From positions 1 to 30,734 of IMG/VR virus record IMGVR_UViG_3300043431_000068: 30,734 nt of DNA. One strand, written 5' to 3'. Under the pieces are notes generated by a model that saw nothing but the letters and a program-made list of their open reading frames with translations, ran no database searches and was not told the DNA's origin. Shown here one piece after another: positions 16,459 through 22,765 of the stretch. Every line of letters begins with the position of its first letter. Within the stretch, counting starts at the first letter, position 1. Made by a program: the position numbers and the translations under genes. Origin of the DNA: a virus.

Positions 16459-17871
16459 TTATGCGGTTGGGTTGCCGTCCATATCGCGGAGTGTGTTATC
16501 GCTGTTAGACATTTTACCAACAGCACCAGACTGGCCTTGACCAGAAGAAGCCGGAGTATTGTTGTCGCCAGAAGAATCTTGCTGGCTGTTAGCGTTAGCT
16601 TCAAGACCATCAAGCTTAGACTGAGCCATTGGCGAAATACCCTTGTGCTGTGGCACAACATCCAACTCGTCCAAAACAGCAGAACGGTATTCGTCTTCCC
16701 AAAGGGCCCCAGCCTCATAAGCCAACGAAATCGCTTGGATCTGACGGTAAGTAGCTTCCTGCTCCATCTTAGGCCATTTCACACCAGACTTAGCACTAGC
16801 ACCAAAGAACTTCAACACGCGACCAAACAACTGCTCCCAAATCTTTTGACGAGCCTGCATAGCCTTAATGGTTGGAACATCCAAAGTCTGTGCAGTTCCG
16901 TAAGCACCAGACGAACCAGGATCCGACATAAGCGTAACAACAGAAACCTCCAAAGCAGAAGCCACCATAGCAGCCAAAGCGCGACCACTACCCAAGTCGA
17001 CACTGTTAGAACGAGGCAAAGCATTCAACTCCATGTCCGAACCAGTAATAGCCATCGAACCAGCAGCCTGTGGCGTAGCAATCGAAGCGGCAGCTTGTGT
17101 CGCACCGTTACGGCTCTTAGCTTTCAACTGCCAAGCAAACATAGCCAACGACTTTAGAATGCGAGAACCATCCTTCAAATACTCGTTATAAGCGTGAGCC
17201 CAAGGATAAGCAGAGATAGCGTCAGGCACACCCCAAATAGTTCCAGCGCGTTTGTTAACCGCAGAAGTAAACATTACCTTAGTAGGGTCAACCGGCACAC
17301 CCTCAATCGAAGAAGGGAAACGACCCATAGGAGTGTAAAGGTCAGAAGGATACCAAGCCGAAACCTGAACAGGTTTGCCACCATTCTCAGGGTGACGAGT
17401 CCAAGAACGCTTGTAATAGCGCACAAACTCCATGTCATCAGGGTCTGTAACCCAGCCAGTGATCTCGTTAAACGGAATGCGCTGAAGGTTTTTGTTGCTC
17501 ATGTTACCTAGAATAAAAAACTGTCCAGCAGTAAAATGTGAGTGCTCATTAATCGCCATCGCCTGCGAACTGAACAAAACAGCCTGATTTTGAGGAGACT
17601 CAATAAGTTCCTTAACACGAGCCGAAATGTTATCAAATTCGACCCCCTTACCAAAAACATAGCTTGTGCGAAGGCCCAAACCGCGCTTTAACAGCGGGTT
17701 ACCATCCACACGCTCAGACAGCTCTTTAGCGATATCGTGCAACGCACCAAGGCTAAAAGCGTCTAATTCAGTGGCAAGTTCACCCAAAGGCGTCCAACCC
17801 TGGTCATCAAGAGCCAAAATAGCTCGTGCCATGTCGTTGTAAGACTCGTCAAAAAGGTCCGGATTTGTCAA
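16459..17871 (-). CDS. Portal protein (about 470 aa)
   Basis: Directly downstream of the large terminase and of portal size. Characteristic parts are NPLLKRGLGLRTSYVFGKG, NMSNKNLQRIPFNEITGWV, EFVRYYKRSW, VMFTSAVNKRAGTIWGVPD (the segment after the wing) and ALEVSVVTLMSDPGSSGAYG, then TIKAMQARQKIWEQLFGRVL for the long stem helix. The C-terminus is Gln/Ser/Gly-rich and low-complexity. Start choice: the frame opens with a TTG at 17883 that lies inside the TTTGGAG ribosome site; the TTG at 17871, six bases after GGAG, is preferred (TNPDLFDESY). The portal forms the 12-subunit DNA channel at one capsid vertex. Confidence 0.87.
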   Translation of the reverse strand: MTNPDLFDESYNDMARAILALDDQGWTPLGELATELDAFSLGALHDIAKELSERVDGNPLLKRGLGLRTSYVFGKGVEFDNISARVKELIESPQNQAVLFSSQAMAINEHSHFTAGQFFILGNMSNKNLQRIPFNEITGWVTDPDDMEFVRYYKRSWTRHPENGGKPVQVSAWYPSDLYTPMGRFPSSIEGVPVDPTKVMFTSAVNKRAGTIWGVPDAISAYPWAHAYNEYLKDGSRILKSLAMFAWQLKAKSRNGATQAAASIATPQAAGSMAITGSDMELNALPRSNSVDLGSGRALAAMVASALEVSVVTLMSDPGSSGAYGTAQTLDVPTIKAMQARQKIWEQLFGRVLKFFGASAKSGVKWPKMEQEATYRQIQAISLAYEAGALWEDEYRSAVLDELDVVPQHKGISPMAQSKLDGLEANANSQQDSSGDNNTPASSGQGQSGAVGKMSNSDNTLRDMDGNPTA

Positions 17872-17904
17872 AATAAGCTCCAAAAAGTTAAAATATCTAC
17901 TATT

Positions 17905-17912
17905 ATTCTACC
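17905..17912 (-). promoter_or_regulatory. GGTAGAAT element overlapping the terminase stop codon
   Basis: The minus strand reads GTGGTAGAATAATAG; the TAG is the terminase stop. The same GGTA-K-M-AT core occurs at five other late gene junctions. Confidence 0.3.
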
Positions 17913-19419
17913 ACGTCCACGAGTTGTAGAAAGGAAAACGCGAATCCATCATGTCAGCATCCATCAAAACCCTGTCACCAGGGCGAGAATTAGCAAACGG
18001 CGAACCCAAAAGCTTAGACATATCCAACGCCGCATACATGGCAGAGTCCAAACGGTCAGGAGACTTCATACCCCTAGAACGCATGTCATCCTTAGACTCA
18101 ATCTGAATCGAACCCTTAGCACTAAACTTGTATTTAATGCCCATCATCTCGTCCAACAAGTCCTTGTCATCCAAATCCAAATCGATCCTGCCCATAATCA
18201 TGCCCTCACGCAAAGAATCATAACCAGCGGCACGGGCATTCAGCCAACGAGTGTTATCAGGTGAAGCCGCCGAACCAATAATGCTAATAACAATATATTT
18301 GTTATCACACATAGTCGCCAACATATCCACAACCGGCGCACCCAAACCGGTAGCATCCACACGAACCTCAGTCGCACCCAAAGCCACAGCAGCCTCGTGG
18401 ACGCGGTTAGCCGACTCAACAGCGTTAGCTTTGTTCCATGTCGCATAATGGCGCAGAAGGCCCCCTCTGTTCGTGTAAATCACCGAATCGTCATCACCGA
18501 AGCGCGCCAAGTCCACACCCAACACAACCGGAATGTTCATATCCTCTTCGATCTCCAAATCCACAGCCTTATCAATAGCCTGCTGACTAAAAAACGTGGT
18601 GTCATCCTCTTCAGGGAACTCAGCCAAAATTTTAGAACGGTAACGAGCCGAATCCTCACCCCACGCAATTTTTTGACGATCCACCCACGTCGGTTGAATC
18701 AACAACGGCGTCAAATTCTCTGGAACTTTTTCCCCAGTAAAATTCGGTGTATCAAACGCAGAAATCTGAATTTTATTCCAAGTCTCGTCCTCACGGAAAA
18801 TGCGGTGAAACTCTGTGCCACGACGGTCCGGGTTACCAATCGCTAAAACACGCGAGTCAGCAGTAGTAGTAACAGCTTCAGCAGCAGTATACAAATCAGT
18901 AGGGATACCTCCAGCTTCATCAAGAACCACCATAACGTATCGACGGTGAATACCCTGGAAGGCAGAAACAATATCGGTGTCAGCAGGACGACGACCAAAA
19001 CCAACCAAAGTTCCATACTCATCGTCCAACTTCCATTCCTCAGACTGGTTAATGTGCCCAGGCAAATTAAACCCACGCAAAGCCGCAGCCTTATGGTTAT
19101 CCTTCAACTCACGAAACAAAACACGCGCAATCTGAGGATACGTCGGAGCCGAAGCAATCAACGCCACCTCATACGGATCATGCACCGAAACCCACCAAGC
19201 ACCAGCCATACCCGCAATAGCAGACTTGCCAGCACCATTACAAGACACAACAGCAGTGTGCGTATTGTCAACAAGGGAACGCATAATATCAGCCTGCTTA
19301 GACCACACATGCTTACCCAACACATCCGCGCACCAAGCCACAGGATCCGTCAAATACAAAGAATTCTTAGAACGGCGCTGAATATCAGCAACCACCCCAT
19401 CAATCACACCATCAATCAT
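17908..19419 (-). CDS. Terminase large subunit (503 aa)
   Basis: This is the ATP-driven DNA packaging motor with nuclease. The Walker A loop is SCNGAGKS (residues 59-66) and Walker B is YVMVVLDEAGG with D167/E168. ADTDIVSAFQGIH precedes Walker B, as in many phage terminases. The nuclease domain carries GVDLARFGDDDS (D303), VRVDATGLG (D355) and a late DRLDSAMYAALDM, giving the three expected acidic residues. Length is normal. The ATG overlaps the end of the small terminase gene by 8 bases, so both subunits are translated together. Nothing appears truncated. Confidence 0.96.
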   Translation of the reverse strand: MIDGVIDGVVADIQRRSKNSLYLTDPVAWCADVLGKHVWSKQADIMRSLVDNTHTAVVSCNGAGKSAIAGMAGAWWVSVHDPYEVALIASAPTYPQIARVLFRELKDNHKAAALRGFNLPGHINQSEEWKLDDEYGTLVGFGRRPADTDIVSAFQGIHRRYVMVVLDEAGGIPTDLYTAAEAVTTTADSRVLAIGNPDRRGTEFHRIFREDETWNKIQISAFDTPNFTGEKVPENLTPLLIQPTWVDRQKIAWGEDSARYRSKILAEFPEEDDTTFFSQQAIDKAVDLEIEEDMNIPVVLGVDLARFGDDDSVIYTNRGGLLRHYATWNKANAVESANRVHEAAVALGATEVRVDATGLGAPVVDMLATMCDNKYIVISIIGSAASPDNTRWLNARAAGYDSLREGMIMGRIDLDLDDKDLLDEMMGIKYKFSAKGSIQIESKDDMRSRGMKSPDRLDSAMYAALDMSKLLGSPFANSRPGDRVLMDADMMDSRFPFYNSWTW

Positions 19420-19915
19420 CTTCAGCCATCAACTCATGCTTAGCCAACAAAAGCCCCTCACCAACAAGCGCATCCAACTTATCCGAATCAACATCCGGAT
19501 ACTGCTCCTTCAACTGCCTCTTAGCAAACCCCAAAGCCGAATCCATAGCCCTTAGCAAGATACCCTGCTGAAACTCAGACAAACGCAACACCTGCTCATC
19601 CAACTGTGCCTTCTGCGAATCCAAACGCCGACCCAACTCAGTCAACGTCTGCAACAACAACCTAGCACTCGTCGGATCCTTAAACTCAATCGCATTCTGC
19701 TGCAACGAATTCTTCAACTCATTCAACTCATGCACCAACAACTGCCTCTGCTCAACCTCAGACCACACATCCCTTCTAGCAAGGATGTTCTTCACATGCA
19801 CAACAGCCTGCGCAGCCGGAATACCCGTCAAACGCTCAATCTCCTCACCAGACTTACCCGAAGCCGCAGCCCGCAACAAAGTCTCGTCAAGTAAACTAAT
19901 CTCGCCTCTAGCCAT
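19412..19915 (-). CDS. Terminase small subunit (167 aa)
   Basis: Assigned from direct overlap with the large subunit and from fold: an N-terminal helix-turn-helix-like segment (ISLLDETLLRAAASGKSGEE, then IERLTGIPAAQAVVHVKN) that would bind the packaging site, then long helices with a coiled-coil pattern (LLVHELNELKNSLQQNAIEF; LLQTLTELGRRLDSQKAQLD) for ring formation. The C-terminus is acidic (KHELMAEDD) and probably contacts the large subunit. The gene follows a small upstream gene by 3 bases, suggesting coupling. Confidence 0.8.
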   Translation of the reverse strand: MARGEISLLDETLLRAAASGKSGEEIERLTGIPAAQAVVHVKNILARRDVWSEVEQRQLLVHELNELKNSLQQNAIEFKDPTSARLLLQTLTELGRRLDSQKAQLDEQVLRLSEFQQGILLRAMDSALGFAKRQLKEQYPDVDSDKLDALVGEGLLLAKHELMAEDD

Positions 19916-19918
19916 CTT

Positions 19919-20068
19919 CTACTTCTCTAACAACTTATCCAGCTTCTCATGCAAAAGCTTAACCTCATTAAACACAATAAACACCATCTCCGCCAACTCA
20001 TTCAAATCAACAGCATCCTCAGACGTCTCCTCAACATCCTCAGCATCATCAGTAATTCCTCTAGACAC
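19919..20068 (-). CDS. Small acidic coiled-coil protein before the terminase (49 aa)
   Basis: A GTG start at 20068 has a perfect AGGAGG seven bases upstream. The peptide begins VSRGITDDAEDVEETSEDAV, strongly acidic, and continues as an amphipathic helix (LNELAEMVFIVFNEVKLLHE, then KLDKLLEK). It stops 3 bases before the small terminase start, so it belongs to that operon. I do not recognise the family. A small partner of terminase is possible from position. The ribosome site makes it a likely real gene despite its length. Confidence 0.66.
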   Translation of the reverse strand: MSRGITDDAEDVEETSEDAVDLNELAEMVFIVFNEVKLLHEKLDKLLEK

Positions 20069-20192
20069 GATTAAACCTCCTGGCCTTCCTCTGGTTTTTA
20101 TTTTTCTTACGACGCGAAATTTTTTCCGGCTTAGAAACCGAAGACGGATAAATCTCAGCTGAAGTTTTAACCTGATTCAAAGTTAAAAGCAT
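20061..20192 (-). CDS. Small basic protein (43 aa), overlapping the next start
   Basis: An ATG at 20192 opens a 43-residue frame starting MLLTLNQVKTSAEIYPSS and ending in a very basic tail (KPEKISRRKKNKNQRKARR), as in nucleic-acid-binding peptides. Its stop overlaps the GTG start of the next small gene by 8 bases, and it begins 14 bases after the preceding stop, so spacing fits an operon. The ribosome site is weak (only AGCGG close to the start). No family recognised. Confidence 0.45.
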   Translation of the reverse strand: MLLTLNQVKTSAEIYPSSVSKPEKISRRKKNKNQRKARRFNRV

Positions 20193-20206
20193 CCGCTGAG
20201 ACTGAG

Positions 20207-20416
20207 TTAACCCAACCACTCCAACTCCTCATTCAAACACTGCACAGCCACCTGCACCAAAGACCAAAACGGAACATCCGCCGTAGCCTCAAAAAACACA
20301 ACATGCTCATCATTAAAAGTCGCCACATAAACAATCGACTCATCACCCTCATCATAAGCGGCAAGGTGAAGAGAGATCGGCTCATCCGACCAAGTAGCAT
20401 CAATAAAAATATTCAT
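20207..20416 (-). CDS. Small protein of unknown function (69 aa)
   Basis: The ATG at 20416 (MNIFIDATWSDEPISLHLAA) is chosen because AGGA lies nine bases upstream; an ATG 6 bases further up is less well placed. The protein is acidic with a beta-rich first half (SIVYVATFNDEHVVFFEATA) and a C-terminal helix (LVQVAVQCLNEELEWLG). It is the first gene of the terminase-proximal block, just after the structured intergenic region. No family recognised. Confidence 0.65.
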   Translation of the reverse strand: MNIFIDATWSDEPISLHLAAYDEGDESIVYVATFNDEHVVFFEATADVPFWSLVQVAVQCLNEELEWLG

Positions 20417-20422
20417 ACACAC

Positions 20423-20654
20423 ATCCTACCACACCATTTTCACAAAACAGCTTCCGATACGCATGTGGGGGGAGAACACTACCTTATTTATCTTTTCGGC
20501 TAATAAATTGAAGTCTTTGATACCACACTGGAGGGCTGGCGGATGCGAGCGTCGCTGGCGGCGTGAGTAGACGACAATTGGCCGAATTAGGAAAAGGCCG
20601 ATAACCGAAGGGGGAGTTCGATTACCGGCTTTCCTGTCTAGCGTGAAGGGGGGG
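20423..20654. other. Structured intergenic region upstream of the late genes; possible packaging (cos/pac) region
   Basis: No gene is supported in this 232-base stretch. It holds a G-run (GTGGGGGGAG near 20465), two GCTGGCGG copies (20535-20542 and 20554-20561), the minus-strand GGTATCA motif at 20524, direct GGCCGA copies, a 13-bp hairpin (20597-20629) and an inverted repeat CTAGCGT/ACGCTAG (20638-20663). The place upstream of the terminase genes, with G-rich runs and repeats, is usual for cos or pac sites, but no cleavage site can be named. Confidence 0.35.
20597..20629. terminator. 13-bp hairpin, possible bidirectional terminator
   Basis: GCCGATAACCGAA (20597-20609) pairs along its full length with 20617-20629 if two wobble pairs are allowed in the minus-strand RNA; the loop is GGGGGAG on the plus strand. 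CUUUUCC follows on the minus strand and UUUCC on the plus strand. It lies after the membrane-protein gene ending at 20655. Confidence 0.55.
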
Positions 20655-20870
20655 TTACGCTAGAAACTTGCGAACAGCGTGGGCTGTTGCGGCGATTGTG
20701 GTGAGTAGCATGATTGTTAGGCTTGCGGTGAAGAACATGTTTCCGTGTTCTAACGCTTTGGCTATGCTGGTTTCGCCGTCTTGTAGTTGGCGGGCTATGC
20801 TGTCGTTGTTGGCTTGAACGAACCATGCGAGCGTGAGTGTGGTTGTCCACATTAGGATTAGCGTTTTCAT
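20655..20870 (-). CDS. Small membrane protein (71 aa)
   Basis: Two hydrophobic segments, MKTLILMWTTTLTLAWF near the N-terminus and MFFTASLTIMLLTTIAATAH toward the C-terminus, are joined by a polar helix (QANNDSIARQLQDGETSIAK). The first could be a signal peptide or a membrane helix; the second is probably a true membrane span ending in basic residues (VRKFLA). This size and topology is compatible with a holin-like or superinfection-type membrane protein, but no lysis gene is nearby, so the role is open. AAAGG lies seven bases before the ATG, which follows the zinc-ribbon stop by one base. Its stop codon lies in an inverted repeat. Confidence 0.7.
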   Translation of the reverse strand: MKTLILMWTTTLTLAWFVQANNDSIARQLQDGETSIAKALEHGNMFFTASLTIMLLTTIAATAHAVRKFLA

Positions 20871-20871
20871 T

Positions 20872-21042
20872 TTACGCCTTTCTGCTTAGTGCTAGTTGTC
20901 CGATTGGGCTTTCGATTTCTGCCCAGTGTCCGCTTGCGTTACATTTGATACATGCTTGGTTCTCTGGTAGTTCGTTGTAGGTGGTTGAACACCATACGCA
21001 AATGATAGTTTCGATACACTTGGTTCCGTTTAGTTCACACAT
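20872..21042 (-). CDS. Small zinc-ribbon protein (56 aa)
   Basis: The peptide starts MCELNGTKCIETIICVWCST and has two CxxC pairs, C15-x2-C18 and C31-x2-C34, separated by 12 residues, the layout of a treble-clef or ribbon zinc finger. The C-terminus is ordinary (ESPIGQLALSRKA). AGAAAG lies before the ATG. The stop is one base before the membrane-protein start, so the two are coupled. Such small zinc ribbons are frequent in phages and may bind nucleic acid or protein; no role can be assigned. Confidence 0.72.
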   Translation of the reverse strand: MCELNGTKCIETIICVWCSTTYNELPENQACIKCNASGHWAEIESPIGQLALSRKA

Positions 21043-21078
21043 GTTTTTATCTTTCTACTATTTTTTACAAGAGGTAAT

Positions 21079-21099
21079 CCCCCCTTGCGTCAAGGGGGG
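21079..21099 (-). terminator. 9-bp G/C-rich hairpin after the DUF669-like gene
   Basis: CCCCCCTTG pairs perfectly with CAAGGGGGG around a 3-base loop, 17 bases past the stop of the upstream minus-strand gene. No U-run follows, so it may be a U-less terminator or a transcript end stabiliser. Confidence 0.6.
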
Positions 21100-21115
21100 C
21101 TTACACTCATACGGG

Positions 21116-21616
21116 TTAGAACGCTTGCTTTGCCTTAGCTGCCATTACTTCGGCCTGAGCAATGTCGAAGTGAGACGCCACTTCTTCAACAAACTTTTCT
21201 ACTTCTGCCTTTTGGGTAGATAGTGCGAACGAGCCAATGTCGTTGGTGGTGTTGCCATTGCGTGGTGTCCATACGACAATGTTAGCGGCAACGAAAGCGC
21301 CAATCAATTCGGCAGGGTTTGCTGGAACATACATTCCGCCTAGGTGGTGTTCAGCGGCTTCTACAAGGCTCTTGGTCTTGTATGCTGAAGGGGCGCTAGC
21401 GTCAAGAACGCATAGGGTGGTTACATAACGACCGCTCTGCTTTGGACCGTTGATACGGAACTGAACCCACAAACGCTGTTCACCAGTAGACTTTACATCT
21501 ACGAAACGAGCGTCTGTGATAACGCCAGCGTAACGACCAACAGGGATAAGCGTGTATTCTCCGCCACCCGATACTGCGTTGAAGTCGAACGAAATTGCCT
21601 TGTTTTGCTTTGACAT
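21116..21616 (-). CDS. DUF669-like protein, probable ssDNA-associated replication/recombination protein (166 aa)
   Basis: The N-terminal two thirds follow the DUF669 pattern: a FDFNAVSGGGEYTLIPVGRY opening, then VITDARFVDVKSTGEQRLWV and QFRINGPKQSGRYVTTLCVL, then a segment for a helix with EAAEHHLGG and a strand near AANIVVWTPRNG. Family members are found in phage replication/recombination clusters, and an ssDNA-binding-like fold is often suggested. The C-terminus is an acidic to Ala/Lys helix (QAEVMAAKAKQAF). AAGG precedes the ATG. It is a lone transcription unit between hairpins. Confidence 0.6.
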   Translation of the reverse strand: MSKQNKAISFDFNAVSGGGEYTLIPVGRYAGVITDARFVDVKSTGEQRLWVQFRINGPKQSGRYVTTLCVLDASAPSAYKTKSLVEAAEHHLGGMYVPANPAELIGAFVAANIVVWTPRNGNTTNDIGSFALSTQKAEVEKFVEEVASHFDIAQAEVMAAKAKQAF

Positions 21617-21690
21617 GATGTTTTACCTTATCTATTTTATGTTTTACGCCTACACGGTGTGTGTCTGCGTTACCAACCACCAAAAGAATC

Positions 21691-21716
21691 GAGGGGGCCG
21701 GCTTGTCGGTCCCCTC
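21691..21716 (+). terminator. Plus-strand-favouring hairpin
   Basis: GAGGGGGCCG (21691-21700) pairs with CGGTCCCCTC (21707-21716). One position is G-U in plus-strand RNA but A-C in minus-strand RNA, so the plus-strand RNA is the better fold. TAATCTTTC follows. It may block antisense transcription into the DUF669-like gene region, or be part of a plus-strand transcript not otherwise seen. Confidence 0.4.
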
Positions 21717-21769
21717 TAATCTTTCAACTAAAGGGGACCACGAACTAAAGTGGTGCGTGTAAGGGGGGT

Positions 21770-21792
21770 GCAGGGGGGAACGCCCTGCTTTT
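21770..21792 (+). terminator. Plus-strand terminator-like hairpin abutting the DUF4326-like gene
   Basis: GCAGGG pairs with CCCTGC around a 7-base loop and is followed by TTTTAT on the plus strand. The minus strand has no U-run here. It lies at the 3' end of the minus-strand gene ending at 21791. Confidence 0.45.
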
Positions 21793-22057
21793 ATCCCCTC
21801 ATCTTTTCCACATACTCAACTAACACATCCCCATGGCAAGCCGCAGGCTTGCAAAAGCATCCTAATCTCATGCCTTCCAATTCACATAAAAGCACACTCA
21901 ACAATTCCACATTTATGCTCAACATCTTTTCATATTTTTCAATTACCTCTTCCCTACTACCATCCTTTCCTATCACAAAAGGATTACCCCACTTACTACC
22001 TCTACCAATATAAACATCATATTCATCTTTATATTTATTCACAACAACGCTTTTCAT
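21791..22057 (-). CDS. DUF4326-like protein (88 aa)
   Basis: The signature GRGSKWGNPFVIG (residues 18-30) and the C-terminal LGCFCKPAACHGDVLVEYV are the two hallmarks of DUF4326, a small family found in many phages and bacteria. The Cys/His pattern suggests metal binding or catalysis, but the function is not established. GAAAGG lies seven bases before the ATG. The gene is visibly richer in A/T than the flanking genes, which may mean separate acquisition. A 7-bp hairpin (22080-22102) lies in its leader. Confidence 0.85.
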   Translation of the reverse strand: MKSVVVNKYKDEYDVYIGRGSKWGNPFVIGKDGSREEVIEKYEKMLSINVELLSVLLCELEGMRLGCFCKPAACHGDVLVEYVEKMRG

Positions 22058-22245
22058 TACTACCTTTCAGCAAGGACGAGATGCCCCAGCGTAGCGGGCA
22101 TCACGACCTGCCAACACCCACAAATAACCACAATATCCACACCACAGGTTTTATTGGTGCCACCAGGAAAACAACTAACTATCTATCTATACGCAGCATG
22201 AACCACACAAAAATGTGCGCGGATTTTCCCTGCCCAAACAACAAT
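22058..22245. other. Leader/intergenic region of the DUF4326-like gene
   Basis: No convincing gene is seen. The stretch contains a hairpin GATGCCC/GGGCATC at 22080-22102, 22 bases before the minus-strand start, and a short TATAGATAGATAG tract on the minus strand that could be part of a promoter, without a clear -35. Confidence 0.4.
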
Positions 22246-22292
22246 AAAAAAAGGGCAGACCCACACGCCACAATATGCGTGTAGATCTGCCC
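22246..22292 (-). terminator. Rho-independent terminator after the coiled-coil gene
   Basis: In the minus-strand RNA GGGCAGA (22292-22286) pairs with UCUGCCC (22259-22253), an inner stem ACACGC/GCGTGT extends it, and seven U residues follow. It ends the transcript 10 bases past the stop at 22302. Confidence 0.93.
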
Positions 22293-22301
22293 AAACTTTT
22301 A

Positions 22302-22544
22302 CTACTTCTTGTTGAACTCTTCCTCAGCGTCCAACTCAGCCTCATACAGCTCACGCCATACATTGTCCAACTCATACAAACGCTGGTCCAACGCTGCAAT
22401 TACCTTCTTCTGCAAACGCTTCGGCCAACCAATGTCCTGCCCAAAGTCTGCAATAACGCGTTCATAAGCGTCAACAAGCTCCTGCAACGACTCCAACTGC
22501 AACTCAGCGTTTGATTTCTCTTTGATTTTCTTTGAAACGCCCAT
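22302..22544 (-). CDS. Small coiled-coil protein (80 aa)
   Basis: The ATG at 22544 (MGVSKKIKEKSNAELQLESL) is chosen because AAGGAGA lies just upstream. The open frame extends further up but has no supported start there. The product is nearly all helix with heptad-like leucines (LQELVDAYERVIADF; LQKKVIAALDQRLYELDNVW) and an acidic C-terminus (YEAELDAEEEFNKK). No family recognised. It is flanked by a strong terminator downstream and a small hairpin (22571-22591) upstream, so it may be transcribed on its own. Confidence 0.7.
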   Translation of the reverse strand: MGVSKKIKEKSNAELQLESLQELVDAYERVIADFGQDIGWPKRLQKKVIAALDQRLYELDNVWRELYEAELDAEEEFNKK

Positions 22545-22570
22545 AAGGCTATCTCTCCTTGTTATAAAAT

Positions 22571-22591
22571 CATGGCAAAGGCCATGTTTTT
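22571..22591. terminator. Small hairpin with U-run, bidirectional
   Basis: CATGGC pairs with GCCATG around a 4-base loop. Five T follow on the plus strand, and ATTTTAT on the minus strand. In the minus direction it falls between the zinc-finger gene (ending at 22664) and the coiled-coil gene, as a possible end of the amidotransferase transcript. Confidence 0.5.
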
Positions 22592-22663
22592 CGGATTTCA
22601 CACGGCACGATGCGCGCATGAAGGGTGTTTTGAGCCTTTTTACATCTTGCTCGGGATGTGTTG

Positions 22664-22765
22664 CTAGTTTTTTGCTAGGTGTGCTTGGAATTGCCAGTAG
22701 AGCATCATTTCTCCGCACACATCGCATGTGATGACTTCGTTGTTTGATTTGTCATCGCCAGTCAT
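22664..22765 (-). CDS. Very small zinc-finger-like protein (33 aa)
   Basis: The frame starts at an ATG at 22765 that overlaps the end of the amidotransferase gene by 14 bases. The peptide MTGDDKSNNEVITCDVCGEM continues to a C-terminal FQAHLAKN. A CxxC knuckle with a following Trp/Phe segment and a His fits a small zinc finger. There is only a weak G-rich ribosome site, so translation would be coupled to the gene before it. No role can be assigned; it could be a regulator of this operon. Confidence 0.5.
   Translation of the reverse strand: MTGDDKSNNEVITCDVCGEMMLYWQFQAHLAKN

Noticed and set aside
16537-17157. Plus-strand open frame of 206 codons opposite the portal gene
   Set aside because: The portal is a certain gene on the minus strand; the opposite frame has an Arg/Ser/Leu/Thr-rich composition typical of antisense frames and no start signal.
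18946-19443. Plus-strand open frame of 165 codons opposite the terminase
   Set aside because: Antisense frame within a clear terminase gene, with Arg/Ser/Asn-rich composition and no ribosome site.
21620-21790. tRNA or tmRNA-like folds in the G-rich intergenic region
   Set aside because: Hairpins are present but there is no T-arm GGTTCRA sequence, no cloverleaf spacing and no anticodon loop.
22545-22727. Longer version of the coiled-coil protein starting at 22727
   Set aside because: The extra 61 codons read through a hairpin and the overlapping zinc-finger gene, have no ribosome site, and AAGGAGA marks the start at 22544.
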